Shown piece by piece: positions 26,219 through 35,922 of a stretch of 64,000 bases of DNA; the first letter of the stretch is position 1, and each line of letters begins with the position of its first letter. A program made the translations under genes and the position numbers. This DNA comes from Actinomadura sp. NBRC 104412 (lineage in GTDB: Bacteria > Actinomycetota > Actinomycetes > Streptosporangiales > Streptosporangiaceae), in NCBI RefSeq assembly GCF_030269515.1, contig NZ_BSTM01000018.1, positions 1-64,000 on the forward strand. The letters run 5' to 3'. The notes below the pieces were generated by a model. That model ran no database searches. It worked only from the letters and a program-made list of their open reading frames with translations, and was not told where the DNA came from.

Positions 26219-29200
26219 TCACGCGGTCGGGATCGCGTCGAGCAGGGCCGCCAGACCGTCGGCGTCCAGGAGGTCGGCGGGGCGGACGGTGAGGTTCGCG
26301 CGGACGTAGTGGAAGGCGGCGCTGACCCGGTCGAGCGGGACGCCCGCCAGCTCGGCCCAGGCCAGCCGGTACGCGGCGAGCTGGACGGCGGCGAAGCGCG
26401 CGTCGTCGCCGGACGGCGGGCGGCCGGTCTTCCAGTCGACCACCTCGTACCCGTGCCCGTCGACCGTGCGGAACACCGCGTCCATCCGGCCCCGGACGAG
26501 GCGGTCGCCGATGACGGTCTCGAACGGGACCTCGATGTCGACGGGTTCGCGCGCCGCCCATTCGGACGCCTCGAAGCTCTCCCGCAGCGCGTCCAGTTCG
26601 GCGTCCTCCCCGGCGCCCTCGTCGGCCGCGCCGGGCAGCTCGTCGGGGTCGAGCAGCCGCTGCTGCCCCCAGCGCCCCTCCAGCCAGGCGTGGAACGCCG
26701 TGCCGCGCCGCGCGTACGGGGCGGGCGGGCGCGGCATCGGGCGGCGGATCCGCCGGGCCAGCTCGGCGGGGTCGCGGGCGAGCGACACCAGCGACGACAC
26801 CGACAGGTGCGGGGGCAGCTCGACCAGCGTCCCGTCGCCGCCGCGGCCGCGGTCGCGCTCGGCCAGCAGCAGCTCCACGTCCCGCGCCCAGGCGGTCATG
26901 CGGCGCCGGTCGGCGTCGCTCAGCCCGGCGTTCCCGGCCCAGGGACGGGTACGGCCGAGCATCGCGTCCTCGACCATCCGGGCGGCCTCGACGACCGCCT
27001 CGTACCGCCGCCGTGACGCGCGGTCGCCCACGGCGCCCGGCTCCGGCGGCCAGGCGGACGTGTCGGGTTCGGCGAGCAGCGGGTTGGACTCGCCCTCCTC
27101 CGGTGGATCCGCCCAGGCCGGCACCGTCCCGGCACCCGCCAGGCACGCCCGCCGGATCTCCTCGAGGAACGGGGACGGGCCCAGCGGGCGCCCCGAGGCC
27201 CCCCACCAGTACCCCGTGGCGATGAGCAGGCTGGACGCCCGCGTCACGGCGACATAGGCCAGGCGCCGCTCCTCCCTCAGGTCGCGTTCGGAGCAGGCGG
27301 CGTCGAACGCGGCGAGGTCGTCCTTCTCCAGGCCGCGCAGCGCGGGCAGGTCGGCGCGGTCGCCGCGCAGCATGAACGGCAGGACGCGCGGGTTGGCGGT
27401 CCAGCGGGTGGCGTTCTGCGGCGGCGAGGGGAAGATCGACCCCTTGGCCGGGGCGCCGTTCTTCCGCGCGCTGGAGGACAGGCCCGGCACGATGACGACC
27501 GGCCACTCCAGCCCCTTGGACGCGTGCACGGTGAGCAGCTTGACGCTGTCGGTCTCGCCGACCCGCCCGGCCTCCAGCCCGAACTCCTCGCTCTCGGCCG
27601 CCTTCAGGTACGCCAGGAAGGCTCCCAGCGTCGGGTCCTCGGCGTCCCCGGCGAAGGTGGACGCGGCGTCGATGAACGCGTCCAGGTCGGCGCGCGCGGT
27701 GACCGGGTCGAGGCCGGTGCGGGCGGCGACCTCGATGTCGAGACCGAGCGCCCGTTCCACCTCGTTCACCAGGTCGGGCAGCGGCAGCCCGACCTGGCCG
27801 CGCAGATGCCGCAGCTCGTCGCGCAGCCGCCGCAGCCGGGCGTAGCCCTCCGGGGAGTACGCGACCGGCGGGCCGAGGTCGTCGAGCGCGTCGACGAGGC
27901 TGCCGGTCTCCTGGTTCAGCTCGCCGACGAGCTGCCGGAGCGGATCGTCCTCCGCCGGGGCGGCCTCCTCCTCGGCCGGTTCCACGCCTTCGGGAGGCGT
28001 GAGGTCGCGGGCGGCCTCCTGCGCGAGGGCGCGGGCGCGGCGGCCGAGCGCGACCAGGTCGCGGGGGCCGAGCCGCCAGCGCGGCCCGGTCAGCAGCCGG
28101 GCGAGGGACGCGCCCGCCGTCGGGTCGTGCATCACGCGGAGCGTGGCGACCACGTCCTGCACCTCGGGGACGGTCAGCAGCCCGCCGAGCCCGACCACCT
28201 CCACCGGCACGCCGACGTCCTCCAGGGCGCGCCGCAGCACCGGGAACTGGGAGCGTTTGCGGGCCAGGATCGCGATGTCGGAGAACCGCAACGGCTCGGG
28301 TCCCGGCCACTCGCCGCCGTCCGGGGCGACGAACGGATCGGGGGCCATGAGCGCCACGACGCGGGCCGCGATCCGCCGCGCCTCCTCCTCGATGGTCTCG
28401 AACAGCGCGCACTCGACCCGTCCGCGTCCCTCGCGTCCGGCGCCCGGGACGAGACGCGGCACGGCGGCGGTGTCCGCCCGCAGCTCCTCCTGGATCGTGG
28501 CCGCCGCGTCCAGGATGTGCTCGCCGTTGCGGAAGCTGCGGCTGAGCTGCACCACCGGCGCCGGTTCCGGACGCCGCCCGGCTACGGGCGCGCTCAGCGG
28601 GAAGTCGTACGCGAACCGCAGCAGGTTGCCCGCGCTCGCGCCGCGCCAGCCGTAGATGGACTGGCAGGGGTCGCCCACCGCCGTCACCGGATGGCCCCCG
28701 GAGAACAGCGATTTGAGCAGGACGAGCTGCGCGTGGCTGGTGTCCTGGTACTCGTCCAGGAGCACCACCGAGAACCGTGACCGCTCGATGACGCCGACCT
28801 CGGGGTGTTTGTAGGCGATGCGCGCGGCGAGCGCCATCTGGTCGCCGTGGTCCATGACCTCGCGGTCGGCCTTGGCGCGCCGGTACGCCTCGACCAGCGG
28901 CATGAGCTGCTCGCGCACCGCGTGCTTGGCCAGGATGTCCTTCTGCGGCTTCAGCGGCCTGCGCAGCGCGGCGAACCGCTCGTCCAGCCAGGCCCCGACC
29001 TTGCGGACGTCGTCGGCGGTGCGCAGGTGCTCCGACAGGTCCCCGGACAGCTCCATCACCGCCTTGGTGACCGTGTCGGGCTGCCATTCGATCTTGTCCA
29101 TGGGCCCGTCGTAGGCGTCCACCGCGCGGGAGCAGATCTGCCACGCCACCGCCGGGGAGATCAGCCGCGTGGTCGGCTCCAGCGCCTCGCGCAGCGCGTG

Positions 29201-29572
29201 GTCGCCGAACAGCCGCGCCGCGTACGAGTGGTACGTCGACACCACCGGCTCGCCGTCGAACAGCGACTCGCCGCCGAGCCGCGCCAGCTCGTCGGCGGGC
29301 AGCACCTCCCGCAGCCTGTCCAGGCGCCTGCGCACACGGGTGCCCAGCTCGGCCGCGGCCTTGCGGGTGAAGGTGAGCCCGAGGACACGTTCGGGCCGCA
29401 CGAACCCGTTGGCGACCAGCCACACCACCCGCGCCGCCATCGTCTCGCTCTTGCCCGAGCCCGCGCCCGCGATGACGGCCATCGGCGCCATCGGCGCCTC
29501 GATGACCCGGGCCTGCTCGTCGGTCGGCTCGGGAATCTCCAGCAGCCGGGCCAGCTCCGCCGGAGTGATCAC
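26219..29572 (-). CDS. adnB: AdnB: UvrD-like helicase with C-terminal RecB-like nuclease
   Basis: 1117 aa. GTG start with GGGGGAG upstream. Walker A VIAGAGSGKSET, Walker B LLDEYQDT, VGDPCQSIYGWRGAS and VHASKGLEWPVV give the SF1A motor. The C-terminal PD-(D/E)XK nuclease shows YEVVDWKTGRPP and a following Q-x-x-x-Y (AVQLAAYRLAW). With AdnA it forms the actinobacterial heterodimer that resects DNA double-strand breaks. Size matches mycobacterial AdnB (about 1095). It follows adnA on the same strand after 119 bp. Confidence 0.93.
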   Translation of the reverse strand: MITPAELARLLEIPEPTDEQARVIEAPMAPMAVIAGAGSGKSETMAARVVWLVANGFVRPERVLGLTFTRKAAAELGTRVRRRLDRLREVLPADELARLGGESLFDGEPVVSTYHSYAARLFGDHALREALEPTTRLISPAVAWQICSRAVDAYDGPMDKIEWQPDTVTKAVMELSGDLSEHLRTADDVRKVGAWLDERFAALRRPLKPQKDILAKHAVREQLMPLVEAYRRAKADREVMDHGDQMALAARIAYKHPEVGVIERSRFSVVLLDEYQDTSHAQLVLLKSLFSGGHPVTAVGDPCQSIYGWRGASAGNLLRFAYDFPLSAPVAGRRPEPAPVVQLSRSFRNGEHILDAAATIQEELRADTAAVPRLVPGAGREGRGRVECALFETIEEEARRIAARVVALMAPDPFVAPDGGEWPGPEPLRFSDIAILARKRSQFPVLRRALEDVGVPVEVVGLGGLLTVPEVQDVVATLRVMHDPTAGASLARLLTGPRWRLGPRDLVALGRRARALAQEAARDLTPPEGVEPAEEEAAPAEDDPLRQLVGELNQETGSLVDALDDLGPPVAYSPEGYARLRRLRDELRHLRGQVGLPLPDLVNEVERALGLDIEVAARTGLDPVTARADLDAFIDAASTFAGDAEDPTLGAFLAYLKAAESEEFGLEAGRVGETDSVKLLTVHASKGLEWPVVIVPGLSSSARKNGAPAKGSIFPSPPQNATRWTANPRVLPFMLRGDRADLPALRGLEKDDLAAFDAACSERDLREERRLAYVAVTRASSLLIATGYWWGASGRPLGPSPFLEEIRRACLAGAGTVPAWADPPEEGESNPLLAEPDTSAWPPEPGAVGDRASRRRYEAVVEAARMVEDAMLGRTRPWAGNAGLSDADRRRMTAWARDVELLLAERDRGRGGDGTLVELPPHLSVSSLVSLARDPAELARRIRRPMPRPPAPYARRGTAFHAWLEGRWGQQRLLDPDELPGAADEGAGEDAELDALRESFEASEWAAREPVDIEVPFETVIGDRLVRGRMDAVFRTVDGHGYEVVDWKTGRPPSGDDARFAAVQLAAYRLAWAELAGVPLDRVSAAFHYVRANLTVRPADLLDADGLAALLDAIPTA

Positions 29573-29691
29573 CCGCTCTCCCCCCTCACGCCGCGACGAC
29601 TTACGAGGGTCTCATGCCGCGCCGACGCGTTCCCAGCCGCTCCCAGCCGCTTCCGGCCGTTCCCGGCTCGTCACAGCGGACTTCCGATGGC

Positions 29692-32600
29692 TTACGGGCC
29701 GACCTGGCCGCCCTCCTCGTGCACCGGGCAGCAGGACCGGACCGGGCAGGTGCGGCACTTGTCGTTGGCGCGGGCCTGGAACACGTCCCCGGCCATGCCC
29801 GTCGCGACGAGCTCGACGAGCTTCTTCGGCCACTCGGGGTCGGGGTCCTCCCCCGGCGGCGGCTGCTCCTGCTCGCGCGCCTTCGCGGTGAACGACGCCT
29901 TGCCGACCTGGACGAGCTTGGCGCCGCCCGGCTCGATCAGCCCGTGCCGCTCGAACGCGCCGAGCATCACCGCGTACTGGTACACCCCGAGCTGCGGATG
30001 CCGGGCCAGGTCCTCCTTCGGGACGGCGGTGGACCCGGTCTTGATGTCGATGATGACCGCGCGGCCGTCCTCGTCCCGCTCGGCCCGGTCGATCCGGCCC
30101 TTGATGACGATCCGGCCCAGGTCGACCTTGAACGACTCCTCCAGCGCGACGACCTCGTTGGGGTTGTCGCGGTGCCAGTCCAGGAACTTGTCGACCATCT
30201 CGGCGGCCTGCCGCCGCTGCTTGTCGGAATACCAGGAACTGCGGAACTCCAGGTCGTTCCAGATGTCGTCGAGCCGCCGCGCCAGGTCGACCTCGGTGAC
30301 GCCGTCGTCGGCGCCCGCCAGCTCCGCGACCGCGTGGATCACCTTGCCCATGGTGCTGAACTCGTCCGGCCCGCCCTCCCGCGCGCCCACCGCCGAGGCC
30401 AGCAGCCACCGCAGACCGCAGGTGGTGAACGTCTCCACCTGGGACGGGGAGACGGTGATCCGCTCGTCCTCCTCGAACGCTGGCCCGGGGTCGGACAGCG
30501 CGGTGATGGCGTACCAGTTCTCGGGACGGGCGCCGCGCACCCCCGCCCGCGCGAGCCGCGCCAGGTGACCGGCGGCGGCGCGCCGCAGCGGTTCGGGACG
30601 GGACGGGTCGCCCGCCACCGAGCGCAGGTCGGCGACCAGCGCGGGCAGCGACAGCCAGCGGGTCCTCTCGTCCAACTGGGAGCGTTCGATCGCGCCGGGC
30701 AGCAGCTCGTTCAGGAACCGGGACGGGCGTTCCTCCGCGTCGTCGCCGCCGACCGCCGTGACCACCAGCCGGTGCCGCGCCCGGGTGACCGCGACGTAGA
30801 AGAGCCGCCGTTCCTCGTCCATCATCTTCGCGGCCATCGACGCGCCCGCCGCGGCGGCCGTCCCGCCGCCGTCCCGTCCACCGCCGCGCGTCAGCGCGTA
30901 GTCGCCCGCCTCGCGTTCCAGCTCGCTGCCCGCCGCCAGCTCGATGAGCTCCTCGATGCCCAGCAGCGACCCGCGCAGCCGCAGATCGGGCCAGACGCCC
31001 TCCTGGACGCCCGCGACCACCACGACGTCCCATTCCAGGCCCTTGGAGCGGTGCGCGGTCAGGATCCGCACCGCCTCGCCCTGCGGCGCCTGCTCGGCGA
31101 GGGTGTCACCGGCGATCTCCTGCGCGGCGATGTTGTCGACGAACAGCTCGGGTCCCGCCTGCGGCACCCGGTCGACGAAGCGCGCGGCGTGCTCGAACAG
31201 CGCGACCACCGCGTCCAGGTCGCGGTCGGCCGCGGCGCCGCGCGTCCCGCCCTTGACGCTCTGCTCCAGCAGCTTGTCGGCCAGGCCGCTCTCGCGCCAC
31301 ACCGCCCACAGGACGTCCTCGGCGGTGCCGCCCTGGCTCGTGGTGTCGCGGGCCAGCTTGACCAGCGCCGCGATCCGCTCGGCGGGCGCCCGCACCTTCT
31401 CGTGGACGGGGATCAGCTCGCGCGGGTCCTCGATCGCCGCGACCAGCAGCTCGTTCAGCGGACGGCGCCCTCCCGACAGGTCCTCGAGGTCGCGCAGCGC
31501 GCGCTTCAGCCGCCGCATGCCCAGCGCGTCCGCGCCGCCCAGCGGACCGGTCATCAGGTCCTCGGCGACGACCTCGTCCAGGAACCCCTTCTTCAGCGCG
31601 GCGCGCAGCAGGATCAGGATGGGCCGCACCGCGGGCTCGGCGATCAGCGGCACCTCGTCCCCCGCCACGACCACCGGCACGCCCGCCTGCGCGAGCGCGC
31701 GCCGCAGCGCGGGGACCTGCCGGACCGCGCTGCGCACCAGCACCGCCATCCGCGACCACGGCACCCCGTCCAGCAGGTGGGCGCGGCGCAGCTCGTCGGC
31801 CACCAGCGCCGACTCCTGGCTCTCGGAGTCCGCGATGACCGCCCGCACCTCGTCGCCCACGCCGTCGCTCTCGGGACGTTCGATGGGACGCAGGGCGCGG
31901 TGCTCGGCCGACGCCACGCCGGCGGGCAGCCGCCGCGCGATCCGCCGGGACGCGCCGAGGATCTCCGGGCCCATGCGGCGGCAGTCACGCAGCGCCACCA
32001 CCGGCGCGGGGTCGCCGTGGATCGTCCGGAAGCGCTGCGGGAACTCCAGGATCCCGCGCACGTCCGCGCCGCGGAACCCGTAGATGGACTGGTCGGGGTC
32101 GCCCACGACCACCAGGTCGCGCCCGTCCCCCGCGAGGCGCCGCAGCAGCGCCTCCTGGGCGGGGTCGGTGTCCTGGTACTCGTCGACGAACACCACGTCG
32201 TAGGCGCCACGCTCGCGGTCGAGGACGTCCTCGTCCTCCCCCAGCAGCCACGTCGCGGTGTGGATCAGCTCGGTGTAGTCGTAGGTCTGCACGGGGTCCA
32301 CCGCGAACCGCGCCGTGTACCGGTCCATGAACCGGCCGATGGCCGTCCAGTCGTCCCGACCGCGGGCGCGGCCCGCCGCCACCAGGTCTTCGGGCAGGAA
32401 CCCGCGTTCGGAGGCGCGCAGGATGAAGTCACGCAGCTCTTCGGCGAACCCGCGCGTCCCCAGAGCGGCCCGCAGGTGTTCGGGCCAGTCGCGCGCCCCG
32501 TCGGCGAGCTCGCCTTCGAGCAACCGGCGTACCTCCAGCAGTTGCTCGGGGCCGGACAGCAGGCGCGGCGGGTCCTCCCCGTTCATCACCGCGCTGCGGC

Positions 32601-32931
32601 GCAGCAGCGCGTACGCGTAGCTGTGGAAGGTCAGGGCCAGCGGCGTGCGCGTCGTGCGGCGCAGCCTCCCGGTGATCCTCTCCCTGAGCTCGCCCGCCGC
32701 CTTCCGGCTGAAGGTGAGGACCAGCACCCGCTCGGGATCGGTACCGCGGTTCTCGATGCGGTCGACGACGGCCTCCACGATGGTGGTCGTCTTGCCCGTC
32801 CCCGGCCCGGCCAGCACCAGCATCGGCCCGCCCGCATGCTCGACCACCCGCCGCTGCCGCTCGTCGAGCACCGGCGGGACGGCCCGCGCGGGACCCGCGC
32901 GGCGCACGAGACGGTAGGAGGCTTGTGGCAC
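29692..32931 (-). CDS. adnA: AdnA: UvrD-like helicase-nuclease with Fe-S cysteines
   Basis: 1079 aa, GTG start. Walker A LAGPGTGKTTT (about 38-48), Walker B VFVDEYQDTDPAQ, VGDPDQSIYGFRGADV and TAHRSKGLEWDVV. The nuclease motif is AVIIDIKTGST. The Cys in TTCGLRWLL and the C-terminal CRTCPVRSCC (1059-1068) are the likely 4Fe-4S ligands of AddB/AdnA-type nucleases. Upstream gene of the adnA-adnB pair; partner in end resection. It is divergent from a LysR gene. Confidence 0.93.
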   Translation of the reverse strand: MPQASYRLVRRAGPARAVPPVLDERQRRVVEHAGGPMLVLAGPGTGKTTTIVEAVVDRIENRGTDPERVLVLTFSRKAAGELRERITGRLRRTTRTPLALTFHSYAYALLRRSAVMNGEDPPRLLSGPEQLLEVRRLLEGELADGARDWPEHLRAALGTRGFAEELRDFILRASERGFLPEDLVAAGRARGRDDWTAIGRFMDRYTARFAVDPVQTYDYTELIHTATWLLGEDEDVLDRERGAYDVVFVDEYQDTDPAQEALLRRLAGDGRDLVVVGDPDQSIYGFRGADVRGILEFPQRFRTIHGDPAPVVALRDCRRMGPEILGASRRIARRLPAGVASAEHRALRPIERPESDGVGDEVRAVIADSESQESALVADELRRAHLLDGVPWSRMAVLVRSAVRQVPALRRALAQAGVPVVVAGDEVPLIAEPAVRPILILLRAALKKGFLDEVVAEDLMTGPLGGADALGMRRLKRALRDLEDLSGGRRPLNELLVAAIEDPRELIPVHEKVRAPAERIAALVKLARDTTSQGGTAEDVLWAVWRESGLADKLLEQSVKGGTRGAAADRDLDAVVALFEHAARFVDRVPQAGPELFVDNIAAQEIAGDTLAEQAPQGEAVRILTAHRSKGLEWDVVVVAGVQEGVWPDLRLRGSLLGIEELIELAAGSELEREAGDYALTRGGGRDGGGTAAAAGASMAAKMMDEERRLFYVAVTRARHRLVVTAVGGDDAEERPSRFLNELLPGAIERSQLDERTRWLSLPALVADLRSVAGDPSRPEPLRRAAAGHLARLARAGVRGARPENWYAITALSDPGPAFEEDERITVSPSQVETFTTCGLRWLLASAVGAREGGPDEFSTMGKVIHAVAELAGADDGVTEVDLARRLDDIWNDLEFRSSWYSDKQRRQAAEMVDKFLDWHRDNPNEVVALEESFKVDLGRIVIKGRIDRAERDEDGRAVIIDIKTGSTAVPKEDLARHPQLGVYQYAVMLGAFERHGLIEPGGAKLVQVGKASFTAKAREQEQPPPGEDPDPEWPKKLVELVATGMAGDVFQARANDKCRTCPVRSCCPVHEEGGQVGP

Positions 32932-33070
32932 AACAGTTCATTGCAGCAGATCACCGAGGCTTCTCTGACCACATCGGCCGCATGTCGCGGATGAGACCGT
33001 CGGCACGTGCGGGTTTCCGGCCTGCGGTTGCGGCGTTGGCGGACCCCGGTCCGCGGAGCACAATCGGCGC

Positions 33071-33988
33071 GTGGAACTGAGGCATCTCAGGTACTTCGTC
33101 GCGGTCGCCGAGGAACTGCACTTCGGGCGGGCCGCGGAGCGGCTGCACGTCGTCCAGCCCGCCCTGAGCAAGCAGATCTCGGCGCTGGAGAAGGAACTGG
33201 GCGTCCTGTTGCTGGAACGCACCAAGCGCCGGGTGCGGCTCACCGACGCGGGCATCGCCTTCCTCGCCGACGCCCTGGACGTGCTCGCCCGCGCCGAACG
33301 GGCGGCCGGACGGGCACGGGCGATGGGCCGCGGCGAGGGCGGCGAGCTGGTGATCGGGTTCATCCCTCCGGCGCTCAACAGCGTCCTGCCCCCGGCCCTG
33401 CGTGCGTACCGGGAGAAATACCCCGACGTGCGGCTGGTGGTACGCGAGCTCACCAACCGCGCCGCCATCGACGGCGTGCTGACCGGGAAGCTGCACATCG
33501 CCTTCGCCCGGATACCGTTCGAGTCCGGCGATCTGCGGCACGAGACCGTGTACGAGGAGCCGGTGGTCGCCGCGATCCCGGCCGAGCACCCGCTGGCGTC
33601 GCTCCCCGAGGTGCCGCTGACCGCGCTGAAGGACGAGCCGCTGGTGATGATCCCCCGCTCGCAGGAGCCCGAGCTGCACGACTACTACGTGACGCTGTGC
33701 CGCGAGGCCGGGTTCGACCCGCGCGTCGAGCATGGCGTGACCACCACGCTGGTGGCCGTCGGGCTGGCGGCCTCCGGCGTGGGGATCGCGTTCGTGCCCG
33801 CGTCCACACGGGTCATGGCCCGCGCGGGCGTCGTCTACCGTCCGCTGCGCGACCCGGAGCCGCGGTTCAGGCTCGCCGCGGCCTGGCGCGGCGACCCCGG
33901 GCCGCTGCTGGACGGCTTCCTGCGCACCCGTCCCTGGCACGCGGAACAGGCACCCGGCCTGGGCGAGGGCGGGCCGGGCGCCTGTTGA
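33071..33988 (+). CDS. LysR-family transcriptional regulator
   Basis: 305 aa, GTG start. N-terminal winged helix-turn-helix of typical sequence (MELRHLRYFVAVAEELHFGRAAERLHVVQPALSKQISALEKELG is the canonical opening; key residues ALSKQI at 36-41), then a periplasmic-binding-like effector domain (ELVIGFIPPALNSVLP...). The sequence resembles LysR regulators of aromatic catabolism. Convergent with the ThDP enzyme gene (15-bp gap), suggesting it controls the adjacent catabolic module. Confidence 0.92.
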   Translation: MELRHLRYFVAVAEELHFGRAAERLHVVQPALSKQISALEKELGVLLLERTKRRVRLTDAGIAFLADALDVLARAERAAGRARAMGRGEGGELVIGFIPPALNSVLPPALRAYREKYPDVRLVVRELTNRAAIDGVLTGKLHIAFARIPFESGDLRHETVYEEPVVAAIPAEHPLASLPEVPLTALKDEPLVMIPRSQEPELHDYYVTLCREAGFDPRVEHGVTTTLVAVGLAASGVGIAFVPASTRVMARAGVVYRPLRDPEPRFRLAAAWRGDPGPLLDGFLRTRPWHAEQAPGLGEGGPGAC

Positions 33989-34002
33989 GGCCGGGCCGGA
34001 GG

Positions 34003-35712
34003 TCAGCCTCCCGACGGGAGACGGGCGTCGATGACGGCGCAGCGCCCGTCCGCCTGGGCCTCCAGGGCGCGGCCGAGCGCGGCGGGCAGGTCGTCGGGAC
34101 GTTCCACGACCTCGCCGTGACCGTCGAACGCCTCGGCGAGCCGCGCGTAGTCCGGCGCGGGCGACAGCACGGTCTCGGGGAAGTCGCGGCCCTCGACCGC
34201 GCTGCCGCCCGGGAACAGTGCCTGCACCGGCAGCCGGGACGCCCGGTACTCCTGGTTGTTCAGGATCACCGAGACGAACGGCGCGCCCGCGTTCCGCGCG
34301 GTCCACAGCGCCGCCGTCGGCACGCCGAAGTTGAACGACCCGTCCCCCGTGATCGTCACCACGGGCGCGTCGGGACGTCCCAGCTTGACGCCGAGCGCGC
34401 CGGCCACGCCCCAGCCGAGCGCCGGCGACCCCGTCTCGAAGTGCTGCCCGGGTTCCCGGACGATCTGCCGGGCCACCGCGGGCTTGTTGGTGACGGCCTC
34501 CTCCAGCACGACCGCCTCCGGCGGCAGCGCCTTGTTCAGCGCGTGCAGCATCGCGTCGGCTGCCGCGTGGGGTTCGGAGGAGCCGCCGAGCGCCTCCCAC
34601 GCCAGGTGCAGCTCGGCCATCGCCGCGGCGGCCTCCTCGCGGCGGGACGCCCAGCGGGCTTCACGTTCGGGTGTGGCCAGGCCGCGCAGTTCCTCCGCCA
34701 GCAGAGGAAGCGCGAGCGCGGTGTCGGCGTTGAGGGCGACGTCCACCGGATAGGTCCAGGTGGGCATCGTGGCCTTCACGCAGTCGATGTCGATCTGCAC
34801 GATGGCCGCGTCAGCGGGCGGGCCTTCGAGCGCGGGCACCCAGGGCACCTCGGTGTCGAGCAGGAGGACGGCGTCGGCCGTGCGCAGCGGCGTGGTGTCC
34901 GCGCCCGCGTACAGCCGGTGCCGCGGCGGGAAGTTGAGCCGGTGCTTCTGGTCGATGACCGGCGCGCCCAGCAGCTCGGCCACCGTGACGAGCGCGCCGA
35001 CGGCGGCCGGGTCGGCCCCGGTCCGTGCGGTCACGATGACCGGGCGGCGCGCGTCCGCCAGGATCGCCGCGAGGTCGGCCAGGCCGGAGGGGTCGGGCGC
35101 GGCGGGACGCGGCGTCAGCAGGCGGGCCGCCGGTGCCCGCGAACCCGGCTCCATCAGCGCCTCGCGGGGCAACGTCACGTACGCGGGGCCGGTGGGGGTG
35201 GAACGTGCCACCTGGTAGGCGCGGCGCACGATCGTGCCGAGCTCACGGCCGCGCGGCACCTCCATCGTCCACTTGACGAACCCGCGCATCACGCCCTGCT
35301 GGTCCGGCTGCTCCTGCGGCCAGTGGATGAAGGTGTCCCGGTGGCCGGGCACGTCAGGGGACGTGCTGTACGGCGTGCGGCCGGCGAACACCACCACGGG
35401 CAGGCGGTTGCGCTGGGCGTTGTGGATCGCGCCCCCGAGGTTCAGCGTCCCGGCGTCGACGTGCACCATCACGGCCTGCGGCTCTCCGGTGGCGAAGTAG
35501 TGCCCCATAGCGGCCGACAGCGCGATGAACTCATGCGTGCACAGGATCGAGCGGGGGTGCGGGGTGCCCGCCACGCGCGCCGCGGCGAGGGCCTCCTGGA
35601 CGGGCGCGGTGTCCGTCCCCGGGTTGATGAACAGATGGGTGACGCCCTCATCGGCCAGGGTCGCGACCAGCTCCGATGCGGCGGGGGGTGCCGTCTCACT
35701 CTCATGGATCAT
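34003..35712 (-). CDS. Thiamine diphosphate-dependent enzyme (acetolactate synthase/decarboxylase-like)
   Basis: 569 aa. N-terminal Pyr domain with the activating Glu in ILCTHEFIALSAAMGH, a middle domain, and a C-terminal PP domain with the ThDP/Mg motif from ITGDGSFNFGV to VILNN. THEF instead of the usual GHEE-type loop resembles benzoylformate decarboxylase and related 2-keto acid enzymes rather than biosynthetic acetolactate synthase. It is divergent from the flavin monooxygenase gene with a perfect palindrome between. Substrate unknown; a 2-keto acid or acyloin reaction in a catabolic pathway is inferred. Confidence 0.85.
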   Translation of the reverse strand: MIHESETAPPAASELVATLADEGVTHLFINPGTDTAPVQEALAAARVAGTPHPRSILCTHEFIALSAAMGHYFATGEPQAVMVHVDAGTLNLGGAIHNAQRNRLPVVVFAGRTPYSTSPDVPGHRDTFIHWPQEQPDQQGVMRGFVKWTMEVPRGRELGTIVRRAYQVARSTPTGPAYVTLPREALMEPGSRAPAARLLTPRPAAPDPSGLADLAAILADARRPVIVTARTGADPAAVGALVTVAELLGAPVIDQKHRLNFPPRHRLYAGADTTPLRTADAVLLLDTEVPWVPALEGPPADAAIVQIDIDCVKATMPTWTYPVDVALNADTALALPLLAEELRGLATPEREARWASRREEAAAAMAELHLAWEALGGSSEPHAAADAMLHALNKALPPEAVVLEEAVTNKPAVARQIVREPGQHFETGSPALGWGVAGALGVKLGRPDAPVVTITGDGSFNFGVPTAALWTARNAGAPFVSVILNNQEYRASRLPVQALFPGGSAVEGRDFPETVLSPAPDYARLAEAFDGHGEVVERPDDLPAALGRALEAQADGRCAVIDARLPSGG

Positions 35713-35756
35713 GTGCCTTTCATAGCGCGGCGGGGACCCCGTGCCCAGGGAGGCGC

Positions 35757-35781
35757 CACTGATGACTTTGAGTCATCAGTG
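35757..35781. promoter_or_regulatory. Perfect 11-bp inverted repeat, divergent operator candidate
   Basis: CACTGATGACT - TTG - AGTCATCAGTG, fully symmetric arms in the 210-bp AT-richer region between the ThDP enzyme and the flavin monooxygenase. It lies 45 bp before the ThDP start. Likely a dimeric regulator's operator; whether LysR or another protein binds it is unknown. Confidence 0.6.
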
Positions 35782-35922
35782 ATGCACGAACAATTATTTG
35801 TCGCCATGAATGGCCGGGGTTACCGTGATCGTGAACTAGTTGAAATATCAGCGGACCACGCTTTCCACCCCCCTTCGCTCCCTTCCTCCGAATCCAGGGA
35901 AACGTCGGCCGAATGGAGCTTC

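Noticed and set aside
28805..32994. Long plus-strand open frames across adnA/adnB
   Set aside because: Antisense to genes with full helicase and nuclease motifs; open only because of high GC.
33007..35922. Open frame of nearly 1000 codons on the plus strand before the flavin monooxygenase
   Set aside because: It runs through the LysR gene out of frame and antisense to the ThDP enzyme; composition is Arg/Gly-rich with no domain, and a good ribosome-binding site marks the real start at 35923.
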